Shown here: one piece after another, positions 35,394 through 43,143 of the stretch
How the letters are laid out: each line of letters begins with the position of its first letter
How positions within the stretch are numbered: position 1 is the stretch's first letter
From: Duganella sp. CF458
GTDB lineage: Bacteria > Pseudomonadota > Gammaproteobacteria > Burkholderiales > Burkholderiaceae_D
Reading direction: 5' to 3'
Length of the DNA: 64,000 nucleotides
Assembly (NCBI RefSeq): GCF_900113115.1
Contig: NZ_FOOF01000009.1
Coordinates: forward strand, 233,293-297,292
Notes under the pieces: generated by a model
Databases searched by the model: none
The model's input: the letters and a program-made list of their open reading frames with translations, nothing else
Told to the model about the DNA's origin: nothing
Made by a program: the position numbers and the translations under genes

Positions 35394-35411
35394 ATGTCTT
35401 ATATAAGACAT
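35394..35411. promoter_or_regulatory. 18-bp perfect palindrome upstream of aceA, probable operator
   Basis: ATGTCTTATATAAGACAT is exactly self-complementary and sits 80 nt upstream of the aceA start in an AT-rich region. The form fits a GntR/FadR-class dimer site, and I recall similar TCTTATATAAGA sites near central-carbon genes of Betaproteobacteria, but the regulator is unknown. A further palindrome, TTTCGCGAAA, lies at 35477-35486. The remaining intergenic sequence to 35596 has no gene. Confidence 0.6.
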
Positions 35412-35596
35412 ATAAGCTATATTTTTTTGTTTAGATTCAATTAGTTATTTTCTATTTGCCATGATATGAAATGGCTTTTCGCGAAATGAACTGTTCGGTA
35501 TGATGCGCCGCCAAGCAATTTTCTACAATATGAGATTGAGATTTCGTATTGTGAAATGCTGGCGGGGAGCGGTGTCGGCTACGCATCCAGCCGGAA

Positions 35597-36577
35597 TCAT
35601 TTGGGCAGGGCCGGCAGGACGCCGCTCTGGTCTTCATCGCTGTCGACGTTGCCGAAGTGGACCTCGAGGTCTTGCGTCGGCGCGAAGTTCAGCAGGCGTA
35701 CCTGGTAGGTGCGTGCATCGATCTTCTTGAAGGTGCCGGGGAAGCACAGGCTGATCAGTTCATCGGGCTTGCGCTTGATGATATTGAGCGTGAAGTCTTC
35801 GATGCCGCGTTTCCAGGTGTTGCCGGTGGTGAGGATGTAGGACACGTTATGCGTGTTGATGTAGCCGTCCTTGCGCGCCGCAACTTTGGCGCGTGCATTC
35901 AGGTAGCTGTTGTCGGTGCAATAGATTTTCGCGAAATCTTCGTGCATGCCCGATTCGCCGGGGCCGCCTGCGACGAAGGGACGGTAGTCGTGGTGGACGC
36001 GAACGATTTTATTGGCAGGGAATTTCTGGGTCCAGACATAGTTGACCTCCACCATCCAGGTCGGCTCACGGGTTTCCTTCTCCAGCAGTCCCAGTTGGAT
36101 CATTCGTTTGGCTTGCTGTTCGGTGAAGGCGGCAACTTTGCCGGACTTGTCGGCAAACGCGGGCGTGTAGGCGATCTCCTTGTTGCTGAAACCGAGTTTC
36201 CGCAATTGCGCGGTGACGTCCTCGCCTTCCGGCGAGCGGGCCACCAGCCTGCTCTGGAACGCGACCGGCTTGCCGTCGACCCGGATGGAAAAGCCGTTGG
36301 GCTGGCCGTAGTAGGTATCGCTGCCCTGCAGTGCGGCCGGATAGGGCGGTAGCGGGAACACAATGGTTTCCTCGACGTCATTGGTCGACTCGTTCAGGAA
36401 TTCATAATCGACGCTGATCAGGTCATGGCTGATGTTCAGCACTTCCTTTTTCATGGCAATGGCGTCGGTCTTGCCGAACACGATGCCCCCAACGCCCACT
36501 GCGGCAATGCCGTCATTGGCCAGTGCGGCGTTGGAAAGTGTGAGCGCCGCGATGGCGAGTTGCAGCTGTGTTTTCAT
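35597..36577 (-). CDS. DUF4424 domain protein, secreted
   Basis: This 326-residue protein has a signal peptide (LAIAALTLSNAALAND). The DUF4424 hallmarks are an early NDGIAAVGVGGIVFGKTDAI (about 21-40), then ISHDLISVDYEFLNES and VEETIVFPLPPYP. A second half contains FPANKIVRVHHDYRPFVAGG. The domain occurs in secreted proteins of unknown role. There is no obvious partner in the neighbourhood; it is divergent from the GFA gene. Confidence 0.85.
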   Translation of the reverse strand: MKTQLQLAIAALTLSNAALANDGIAAVGVGGIVFGKTDAIAMKKEVLNISHDLISVDYEFLNESTNDVEETIVFPLPPYPAALQGSDTYYGQPNGFSIRVDGKPVAFQSRLVARSPEGEDVTAQLRKLGFSNKEIAYTPAFADKSGKVAAFTEQQAKRMIQLGLLEKETREPTWMVEVNYVWTQKFPANKIVRVHHDYRPFVAGGPGESGMHEDFAKIYCTDNSYLNARAKVAARKDGYINTHNVSYILTTGNTWKRGIEDFTLNIIKRKPDELISLCFPGTFKKIDARTYQVRLLNFAPTQDLEVHFGNVDSDEDQSGVLPALPK

Positions 36578-36668
36578 AGGGCAGCATTATATTGTTGGTA
36601 ATAGTTTTGCGGCGCGCCCGCGCAGCGTCGATGGCGCTACATTGGCGGTTTCCACCAGGAGGCCGGCT

Positions 36669-37043
36669 ATGACTATCAAAGGAAGTTGCCATTGTGGCGC
36701 CGTCGCGTTCGAGATCGATGGCGAGATTCCCGCTCAGCTCACGCGTTGTACCTGCTCGTTCTGCGCCAAGCGCGGCGCCGTCACGGCGGCCTTCGCGCCC
36801 GAGCAATTCCGCCTGGTGCCGCCACCCAGCGGCGACAGTGCTTACCGCTGGCAGACCCGGCAGGTGGCGCATCACTTTTGCCCGCTGTGCGGCTGCGCCA
36901 CCTATTCCGACTCGCCAGCTTTTCAAACCGACGGAAGCTGGGACGGGCACACCCGCCGCGTCACGGTCAATGCGCGCCTGTTCAATGACTTCGATGCCGC
37001 CACTGCCGCGGTCACCGTGATCGACGGCAAGCATCTTTGGTGA
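36669..37043 (+). CDS. GFA (glutathione-dependent formaldehyde-activating)-fold zinc protein
   Basis: This 124-residue protein (MTIKGSCHCGAVAFEIDGEI) has the GFA/CENP-V zinc sites: C7 and C9 in SCHCGA, the RCTCSFC set (about 27-33), and FCPLCGC (about 74-80). Glutathione chemistry is documented for only a few members, so the role here is open. AGGAGG stands 7 nt upstream of ATG 36669, which rules out the longer frame that overlaps the neighbour. Confidence 0.9.
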   Translation: MTIKGSCHCGAVAFEIDGEIPAQLTRCTCSFCAKRGAVTAAFAPEQFRLVPPPSGDSAYRWQTRQVAHHFCPLCGCATYSDSPAFQTDGSWDGHTRRVTVNARLFNDFDAATAAVTVIDGKHLW

Positions 37044-37085
37044 TTTTGGGGCGGCCATAAAGAATTTTCACGTCGGCAAGTTCCT

Positions 37086-37104
37086 GGTTATATAATTTAT
37101 AACC
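37086..37104. promoter_or_regulatory. AT-rich palindrome in the M16 peptidase promoter region
   Basis: GGTTATA (37086-37092) and TATAACC (37098-37104) are exact inverted copies around TAATT. They contain a TATAAT-like -10 sequence, 30-45 nt before the GTG start at 37132. It could be an operator overlapping the promoter, or simply a symmetric -10 region. Confidence 0.35.
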
Positions 37105-37131
37105 TTTATTTTTATATAGGAACTACCCAGA

Positions 37132-39951
37132 GTGAAGCTTCTTACCGCCATCATGCTCAGCGCAGGGATCCTGTCGCCGGCATTCGCCGCCGCCCCAGCC
37201 GTACCGGCCAAAGCCGCCGCCAACAAGGCCGCCGCTGTTAAAGTCACCTCGGTCGAGGGAATCACCGAATACCGCCTGGCCAACGGCCTGCGCGTGTTGC
37301 TGTTCCCGGACGCGAGCAAGCCGACCCTGACCACCAACATCGTCTACATGGTGGGTTCGCGCCACGAGAACTATGGCGAGACCGGCATGGCCCACTTGCT
37401 GGAGCACCTGCTGTTCAAGCCGACCGCCAACTTCGGCATCAAGAAAGGCAGCAAGACGCCGGTGGAAGTACTGAACCAGACCGGCGGCCGCTTCAACGGC
37501 ACCACCTGGTATGACCGTACCAATTACTTTTCGACTTTCCCGGCCAACGACGACAACCTGAAGCTGATGCTGGAGCTGGAAGCCGACCGCATGGTCAACT
37601 CGCCGATCAGCCAGGACGACCTGTGGAACAACAAGACCCAGAAAGGGGAAATGACGGTGGTGCGTAACGAGTTCGAACGCGGCGAGAGCGATCCGTTCCG
37701 CGTCACGCTCGAGCGCACCATGTCGGTGGCCTTCGACTGGCACAACTACGGCAAGTCGACCATCGGTGCCCGCTCCGACATCGAAGGCGTGAGCATCGAC
37801 CGCCTGCGCGCGTTCTACCAGCGCTACTACCAGCCGGACAACGCGATCCTGATGGTCGCCGGCCGCTTCGACGAAGCCAAGGTACTGGCCCAGATCAACG
37901 AGCTGTTCGGCAAGATTCCAAAGCCGACCCGCGTGCTGGCGCCGACGTATACCGCGGAACCGACCCAGGACGGCGAGCGTTCGGTCACCATCCGCCGCAC
38001 CGGCGGTACCCAGATCGTCGCCGCCGGCTACCACGTTGCCCCGGCCAGCCATACCGATGCGGCAGCGCTGCAGGTGCTGGGCAAGATCCTGACCGACGCT
38101 CCGAGCGGCCGCCTGCACAAGGCCCTGGTCGATGCCAAGCTGGCCTCGTCCGTGATGGACCTCGATTTCAACCAGATGGAACCAGGCTACCGCCTGTTCG
38201 CTGCCGTGGTGCCGAAAGATGGCCAGACCGCTGCGGTGGAAGAAGCGATGCTGAAGGCGCTGGAGGACGTCAAGTCCAACCCGGTCACGGGAGCCGAAGT
38301 GGAGCGCGCCAAGGCCGCCATCGCCAAAGACGTCGACCAGACCGTCAACGATACGGCCCGTTTCACCATCGCCCTGACCTCGGCGCAAGCCGCCGGCGAC
38401 TGGCGCCTGTTCCATCAGCGCCGCGACCAGGTCGAGAAAGTCGACGTGGCAGCGGTGCAGGCCGTGGCGCTGAAATACCTGAAACCTGCCAACCGTACCC
38501 TGGCGCGCTTCATCCCGACCGACGCCGCCGACCGCACCGAAGTGCCGGCGACGCCGGACGTGGCTGCACTGGTCAAGGACTATAAGGGCCGTGCCGCGAT
38601 CGCGCAGGGCGAAGTGTTCGACCCAAGCCCGGACAACATCGAAAAACGCACCCAGCGTTCGGTCCTCGCCAACGGCATGAAGCTGGCGCTGCTGCCAAAG
38701 AGCACCAAGGGCAATACTGTCAGCGCATCGATACAGCTGCGCATGGGCACTGCCGAGAACCTGACGGGCAAGGCCACCATTGGTGAGCTGGTCGCGTCGC
38801 TGCTGTTGACCGGCACCGAGCGCCTGTCGCGCCAGGAAGTCAAGGATGCCCTCGATAAGCTGAAAGCAAACGTGAACATCAACGGCGGCGCCGAAGGCGT
38901 CACCCTCAATGTGACCACCACGCGCGCCAACCTGGCGGCAGCACTGGACCTGCTGGGCGAATCGCTGATGAAGCCAGCGTTCACGGCCAAGGAATTCTCC
39001 GAACAACAGCGCGACATGATCTCGGGTACCGAGCAGCAAATGACCGAGCCGCAACCGTTGGCCAGCAACGCGATGCAGCGCCTGACCAATACTTTCCCGC
39101 CAGGCCATCCGCATTACACCATGACCCTGCCGGAGCAACTGGCGGCACAAAAAGCGGCGACCCTGGAACAGGTCAAAGCCTTCCACAAGGCTTACTATGG
39201 TGCCGGCAACGCCACCCTGTCCGTGGTGGGCGACTTTGACGCCGCCGCCGTGCAGGCGCAAGTTGCCAAGCTGTTCGGCAACTGGAAAGCGGAGCAGCCT
39301 TACGTCCGCATCGCCAGCGAAATGAAGCAGGTGGCGGGCCAGAACATTGCGCTGGAAACCCCGGACAAGGCCAACTCGGTGCTGTTCGCGATCCAGCCGG
39401 TGCCGATGAAGGATGACGCTGCGGTCTACCCGGCACTGTTGATGGGTAACTACATGCTGGGCGGCGGCGCACTGCGCAGCCGACTGGCCGATCGCATCCG
39501 CCAGAAAGAAGGCCTGTCGTACGGCGTGGGTTCGCAACTGTCCGTGCCGTCGCGTGATCCGGCCGGCCTGTGGCTGGCTTTCGCGATCAGCGCACCGCAA
39601 AACACCGTCAAGGTGGAAGCGGCGCTGCGTGAAGAGCTGAACAAGGCGCTGAAGGATGGCTTCACCGACGCCGAACTGGCCGATGCCAAGAAAGCCTGGC
39701 TGCAATCGCAACAAGTGGGTCGTACCGGTGACGCCGGCCTGGCTGGCCGCCTGGGGAACTATCTGAGCTTCGACCGTACCATGGCCTTCGACAAGGACCT
39801 GGAAGCTAAAGTCGGCGCGCTGACCGTGGCGCAGGTTAATGAAGCACTGCGCGCCAACCTGAAGCCGGAAGCCGTTTCGGTGATCAAGGCCGGTGACTTT
39901 GCCAAAGCGGCTGCCGGTGCGGCCGGTGCGGCACCCGCCTCCAAGCCTTAA
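37132..39951 (+). CDS. M16-family zinc metallopeptidase (two-domain, pitrilysin-like), secreted
   Basis: This 939-residue protein has a signal peptide (IMLSAGILSPAFAAAP). The first half holds the inverted zinc motif HLLEH (88-92) with the downstream acidic ligand in VVRNEFERGESD. The second half (from about 510) repeats the M16 fold without a zinc site and carries the substrate-binding RxxY-type element (IRQKEGLSYGVGS). This is the usual arrangement of single-chain M16B proteins that degrade small peptides in the periplasm. The start is GTG 37132. Codon use is strongly biased, as in highly expressed genes. Confidence 0.93.
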   Translation: MKLLTAIMLSAGILSPAFAAAPAVPAKAAANKAAAVKVTSVEGITEYRLANGLRVLLFPDASKPTLTTNIVYMVGSRHENYGETGMAHLLEHLLFKPTANFGIKKGSKTPVEVLNQTGGRFNGTTWYDRTNYFSTFPANDDNLKLMLELEADRMVNSPISQDDLWNNKTQKGEMTVVRNEFERGESDPFRVTLERTMSVAFDWHNYGKSTIGARSDIEGVSIDRLRAFYQRYYQPDNAILMVAGRFDEAKVLAQINELFGKIPKPTRVLAPTYTAEPTQDGERSVTIRRTGGTQIVAAGYHVAPASHTDAAALQVLGKILTDAPSGRLHKALVDAKLASSVMDLDFNQMEPGYRLFAAVVPKDGQTAAVEEAMLKALEDVKSNPVTGAEVERAKAAIAKDVDQTVNDTARFTIALTSAQAAGDWRLFHQRRDQVEKVDVAAVQAVALKYLKPANRTLARFIPTDAADRTEVPATPDVAALVKDYKGRAAIAQGEVFDPSPDNIEKRTQRSVLANGMKLALLPKSTKGNTVSASIQLRMGTAENLTGKATIGELVASLLLTGTERLSRQEVKDALDKLKANVNINGGAEGVTLNVTTTRANLAAALDLLGESLMKPAFTAKEFSEQQRDMISGTEQQMTEPQPLASNAMQRLTNTFPPGHPHYTMTLPEQLAAQKAATLEQVKAFHKAYYGAGNATLSVVGDFDAAAVQAQVAKLFGNWKAEQPYVRIASEMKQVAGQNIALETPDKANSVLFAIQPVPMKDDAAVYPALLMGNYMLGGGALRSRLADRIRQKEGLSYGVGSQLSVPSRDPAGLWLAFAISAPQNTVKVEAALREELNKALKDGFTDAELADAKKAWLQSQQVGRTGDAGLAGRLGNYLSFDRTMAFDKDLEAKVGALTVAQVNEALRANLKPEAVSVIKAGDFAKAAAGAAGAAPASKP

Positions 39952-39960
39952 GTGAGCTTG

Positions 39961-39985
39961 CCCCCGCCGCTTGGCGCGGCGGGGG
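39961..39985. terminator. GC-rich hairpin between convergent genes
   Basis: CCCCCGCCGC (39961-39970) and GCGGCGGGGG (39976-39985) pair perfectly around TTGGC, just after the M16 stop and before the end of the SRPBCC gene. The T tract is short on both strands. Confidence 0.7.
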
Positions 39986-39997
39986 CTTCAAATCAGT

Positions 39998-40945
39998 TCA
40001 GGCGTCCAGTACAGCCTCGAGCTTGTCGAACGACCCGCTCCATCCCTGCGTCATGCTGGCGCGGTGTTCCAGGAAGGCTGCCAGTTCCGCCGCCGTCGCG
40101 TTTCCTTCCACTTCCCACGTCACGGTGACCCTGGTACGCATCGCAGCTTCGGCTGTGAATTGCACCGTGGTGCGCATGGTTTCCGGCCACACCGGCGCCA
40201 TCGGGTGGCGCGCGATATTCTCGTTCTCGTCGCAGAATTGCTGGGTGTAGATCAGTAGGTCAGGACGGCGGATTTCTTCGTAATGGGCCCGGCCATACAT
40301 GGTGATCGCCGGATTGCTCATGCAGTACAGCGACTCGCCGCCGGGGCGGATGTCTGCGCGCAGGAAGCGCATTTCCATGCCGGTAGGAGGAAGCCAGCGG
40401 GCCAGGTGTTCGGGCTTGGTCCACATGTCGAACACGATTTCCAATGGCGCCTCGAAGCTGCGGTTGATGACGAACTTGTCTTCGTCCGCCAGGCGCTTGC
40501 CCAGGTATTCGGCCAGGCGATCCCAGGTCGAGTCGCCGTTGGCGTGCCAGATGAACTGGCGCGTTTGCACGGCCGCTTCGGCATCGGCCAGGGCCATGGT
40601 CATGTCCATGCGGGTCTTGCCGTCCAGTTCCTCAAACAGCACGGTGACGCGGAATAGCGGCGGCGTGTCTTCCGTGGCGCCGTGGTTGTAGACCAGCTTA
40701 CGCAGCGGTTCCACCACATGATAAGTGGTCATGTTCGGGAAGTCGGTCCCGTCCGGGCCGTGCATGGTGTAGCGCCACGTCCCGCCGACGCGTAAATCCT
40801 TGCTGTGCGTGGTCAGCGTGAAGCCGCGCGGTCCCCACCATTGCGCCACTTGGGCCGGATCGATCCACGCATCCCAGACCGCCTGCACCGGCGCATCATA
40901 GGTGCGAATAATGCGGATTTCATTCGGGGCACTGAATTCAGGCAT
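39998..40945 (-). CDS. tandem SRPBCC/AHSA1-domain protein
   Basis: This 315-residue protein contains two START/AHSA1-like domains. The first covers about 5-150 with RTYDAPVQAVWDAWIDPAQV and the motif QWWGPRGF. The second covers about 158-312 with RSFEAPLEIVFDMWTKPEHL, ARWLPPTGMEMRF and GGWSGSFDKLE-like ending. The fold binds hydrophobic ligands. Fusion of two copies is common when the gene follows an ArsR regulator, as here (8-nt overlap). The ligand is unknown. Confidence 0.9.
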   Translation of the reverse strand: MPEFSAPNEIRIIRTYDAPVQAVWDAWIDPAQVAQWWGPRGFTLTTHSKDLRVGGTWRYTMHGPDGTDFPNMTTYHVVEPLRKLVYNHGATEDTPPLFRVTVLFEELDGKTRMDMTMALADAEAAVQTRQFIWHANGDSTWDRLAEYLGKRLADEDKFVINRSFEAPLEIVFDMWTKPEHLARWLPPTGMEMRFLRADIRPGGESLYCMSNPAITMYGRAHYEEIRRPDLLIYTQQFCDENENIARHPMAPVWPETMRTTVQFTAEAAMRTRVTVTWEVEGNATAAELAAFLEHRASMTQGWSGSFDKLEAVLDA

Positions 40946-41300
40946 TTTCTTCTCCTTCTCCTTGAGGTGGATTCTTTGCGGTAACGGTTTTCAGGTAGGC
41001 ATCGAGGCGGTCGAAACTCTCTTCCCAGAACACGCGGTAGTGCTCCATCCAGTCGGCGGCATGCTTCAGTCCATCGCCATTGATCTTGCACGAGCGCCAT
41101 TGCGCCTTGCGCGTCTTGGTGATGAGGCCGGCTCTTTCCAACACCTGCAGATGCTTGGTGATGGCGGGCAAGCTCATCTCGTCCAGGAAAGGCTCGGCCA
41201 GGGCGGAGACGTTGGCCTCGCCCTGGGAGAGTCGCGCCAGCATGGCGCGCCGGGTCGGGTCTGCCAATGCGGAAAAGGTTTGGCTGAGAGGGTCTTGCAT
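40938..41300 (-). CDS. ArsR-family winged-helix regulator
   Basis: This 120-residue regulator starts MQDPLSQTFSALADPTRRAM; its winged helix includes the recognition helix SLPAITKHLQVLERAGLI (about 43-60). No CVC metal-binding motif of the ArsR/SmtB sensors is present, so it should be a non-metal, AHSA1-linked member. It overlaps the SRPBCC gene by 8 nt and probably represses the pair from the palindrome immediately upstream. Confidence 0.92.
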   Translation of the reverse strand: MQDPLSQTFSALADPTRRAMLARLSQGEANVSALAEPFLDEMSLPAITKHLQVLERAGLITKTRKAQWRSCKINGDGLKHAADWMEHYRVFWEESFDRLDAYLKTVTAKNPPQGEGEENA

Positions 41301-41308
41301 CGAACTTC

Positions 41309-41334
41309 ACCAATTATTTAATTAACTTATTGGT
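41309..41334. promoter_or_regulatory. ArsR-type operator, 26-bp near-palindrome
   Basis: The half-sites ACCAAT (41309-41314) and ATTGGT (41329-41334) are inverted copies. The full 13-bp halves match at 11 of 13 positions about a TTAA centre (TTTAA/TTAAC). The element ends 8 bp before the arsR ATG, where bound repressor would cover the promoter or start site. Confidence 0.7.
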
Positions 41335-41386
41335 TAAATATAGGACGGGCCGGGGCGGCCGTCAAGCGCGTTCCGGCCTCAAAAGC

Positions 41387-41416
41387 AAAAACGCCGATCG
41401 CAAGGATCGGCGTTTT
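41387..41416 (-). terminator. terminator of PEP-CTERM gene (hairpin family copy 1)
   Basis: The arms AAAACGCCGATC (41388-41399) and GATCGGCGTTTT (41405-41416) pair around GCAAG. On the minus strand the stem is followed by a T run. It lies 17 nt beyond the PEP-CTERM stop codon. Confidence 0.92.
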
Positions 41417-41432
41417 CCAGGGCTTGCCCAGC

Positions 41433-42005
41433 TTAGGACTGGCGCGGCTTGCGGCGCGAAACGGCGATGCCGGCCAAGCCCAGGGACAGCAGCAGCATGC
41501 TGGCTGGCTCCGGTACGTCGTTCGGCGTGGTGGTATTGGTGAAGGAGAAGCTCAGGTCGTTGAAGTCGAACGGGCCGTTGTACAGGTCTTCGAAACTCAC
41601 CAGCGTGGTGTTGGGCTGCCAGTTGCCCTGGACGCGCGCGTGGAAGGAACCGTCCGGGTTGCGGCCAGCCAAGCCGGTGAAGTAATCGGTATTGGTGTTG
41701 TTGACGTGCAGGCGGAAGACGAGTTCAGCGCCGACGGTAAAGCTGCCAAGGTCCACGGTGGCGCCGATGGGCGAGCTGTGGTTGTTGAACAGAAGAATGT
41801 CGTTGCCAGCGATGCCATCATCGGTGACCAGGTAAAGGTCATTGCTGTATGCCGCGGAGTTGCCTTCGTAACGGGCAATGATGTTGGCGGTGTTGCCGGC
41901 CAACACAGGATTGCCTTCGGTGCCGGAGGTGGCGATCGGGAAGGCAAAGGCGGACAGAGGGGCAATCAGCGCGACGGTAGCCATGAACTGGCGAGCAAAT
42001 TTCAT
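41433..42005 (-). CDS. PEP-CTERM sorting-domain exported protein
   Basis: This 190-residue secreted protein has a signal peptide (VALIAPLSAFAFP). A beta-rich body carries DVDLGSF-type strands and NGPFDFNDLSFSFTN (calcium-binding-like, resembling DUF4114). The C-terminus has VPEPASMLLLSLGLAGIAV followed by SRRK: the PEP motif, a membrane helix and a basic tail. Such proteins are cut by exosortase (EpsH) and usually function in the extracellular matrix. No exosortase gene is in the window. It is a lone gene with its own terminator. Confidence 0.92.
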   Translation of the reverse strand: MKFARQFMATVALIAPLSAFAFPIATSGTEGNPVLAGNTANIIARYEGNSAAYSNDLYLVTDDGIAGNDILLFNNHSSPIGATVDLGSFTVGAELVFRLHVNNTNTDYFTGLAGRNPDGSFHARVQGNWQPNTTLVSFEDLYNGPFDFNDLSFSFTNTTTPNDVPEPASMLLLSLGLAGIAVSRRKPRQS

Positions 42006-42167
42006 ATTGAATCCCAATAGTTAAAAAAGACTCAACACACTTAGCACGTATCGTGCCATTGCCAGCACGCCGCCGGTTTCACTTGTAGTTACAAGCAGTT
42101 ATGTATTCTTTTACCAGTGAAATTCATTGTCAGGATGGTAATGTGTAAAAATTCCCGACAAAAACAA

Positions 42168-42194
42168 CAACGCCGATCACAAGGATCGGCGTTG
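42168..42194 (-). terminator. terminator of outer-membrane protein gene (hairpin family copy 2)
   Basis: The arms CAACGCCGATC (42168-42178) and GATCGGCGTTG (42184-42194) pair around ACAAG. On the minus strand the sequence continues TTGTTTTTG. It lies 23 nt past the stop codon of the 42218-42808 gene. Confidence 0.85.
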
Positions 42195-42217
42195 GCTCAA
42201 GAGTTGCCGTGTTGTGT

Positions 42218-42808
42218 TTAGAAATAGAAATTGCCCGAGATGCCGACATGGTTGGCTTTCACTTCGCCCTGGCCGTATTCGCGCTTCACTTCAAGCTTCT
42301 CATTCACGTAGCGCACTTTAACGCTGATTTGCGGCGTGAACATGTACTCGGCTTCCACCACTGGGCTCACGGTGTTGTCGAACTTCACGTCGTCGATTTC
42401 TCCCACGCCGCTGCCGCTCAGCTTGGCGCCGGTAACATAGCGCAGGCCGGTACCGATCTTCCAATGCTGGTCGATGTGATAGAACGCCAGGGCTTCGATC
42501 GGGAAACGTTGGAACTGCAAGTTGCCATTTCGCGCGCTCTGGTTGTCGACATGGAAGTTCACGCTGGTTTGCGCGGAAAACTCCTCATTGATGCGGAATT
42601 CCATGCCGCCGGTGAAGTACACGCCGGAGCCGGCCCGGATGCTGGCTGTGTTGCCATTGGTGTACTCGGCAGTCGCCAGTTTGTCGCCGCCGGCAGTAGC
42701 GCCGATGCCGACGAAGGGGCGTACAGTTTTGGCAGGGATTGCGGAATCTTGGGCGTGCGCGGAGGCGGCGATTGCCAGTGCCGCGAGAGCGAAAACAGCT
42801 TTTTTCAT
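42218..42808 (-). CDS. outer-membrane beta-barrel protein
   Basis: This 196-residue protein has a signal peptide (ALAALAIAASAHAQD). The mature part is a series of alternating strands (RPFVGIGATAGGD, SGVYFTGGMEFRI, WKIGTGLRYVTGA, PVVEAEYMFTPQISVKVRYV) ending in a C-terminal aromatic ISGNFYF, the usual signature for insertion by the BAM complex. It is of OmpW/OmpX size, probably an eight-stranded barrel. The ligand or role is unknown. ATG 42808 is supported by the signal peptide. Confidence 0.82.
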   Translation of the reverse strand: MKKAVFALAALAIAASAHAQDSAIPAKTVRPFVGIGATAGGDKLATAEYTNGNTASIRAGSGVYFTGGMEFRINEEFSAQTSVNFHVDNQSARNGNLQFQRFPIEALAFYHIDQHWKIGTGLRYVTGAKLSGSGVGEIDDVKFDNTVSPVVEAEYMFTPQISVKVRYVNEKLEVKREYGQGEVKANHVGISGNFYF

Positions 42809-42950
42809 GCTAATGACTTCTAACTTGGAGGGTGTTGGGAAAAGTTTCACTTCAATGGCTGCGGGGCCGCAGCGACGCGAGATAGTATCAGATTGATACC
42901 TACTCAAAATGCGCCAAATCTCACCAAACCAAACCAAAGTGCACAAAACG

Positions 42951-42979
42951 AAAACGCCGATCGCAAGGATCGGCGTTTT
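42951..42979 (-). terminator. terminator of tRNA-Phe (hairpin family copy 3)
   Basis: The arms AAAACGCCGATC (42951-42962) and GATCGGCGTTTT (42968-42979) pair around GCAAG. They are identical to copy 1 and lie 13 nt beyond the tRNA 3' end. Confidence 0.9.
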
Positions 42980-42992
42980 CACTTTTTATTCT

Positions 42993-43068
42993 TGGTGGCC
43001 CGGGGCGGAATCGAACCACCGACACAAGGATTTTCAATCCTCTGCTCTACCAACTGAGCTACCAGGCC
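42993..43068 (-). tRNA. tRNA-Phe (anticodon GAA)
   Basis: This is a 76-nt minus-strand tRNA with encoded CCA. The acceptor stem GGCCTGG pairs with CCGGGCC (one T-G wobble). The D-loop contains AGCTCAGTTGGTAGAGC, and the T-arm carries GGTTCGATTCC. The anticodon loop TTGAAAA, between GAGGA and TCCTT, gives anticodon GAA (phenylalanine). It stands alone, divergent from the ubiH-like gene. Confidence 0.98.
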
Positions 43069-43078
43069 AAGAGGCAGC

Positions 43079-43106
43079 ATTATAGCAGGGAATCCTTGGG
43101 TTGCAA
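43079..43106 (-). promoter_or_regulatory. sigma-70 promoter of tRNA-Phe
   Basis: On the minus strand TTGCAA (complement of 43101-43106) and a perfect TATAAT (complement of 43079-43084) are separated by 16 bp. The -10 box ends 10 bp upstream of the mature tRNA 5' end. Confidence 0.75.
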
Positions 43107-43143
43107 TAGCCTTTTTTCATTGAGGGAAAGTTATAATGCGCGG

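Noticed and set aside
37123..39714. 863-codon minus-strand frame opposite the M16 peptidase
   Set aside because: It is a shadow of the strongly biased plus-strand gene, with no recognisable motif; the M16 zinc motif and signal peptide settle the true strand.
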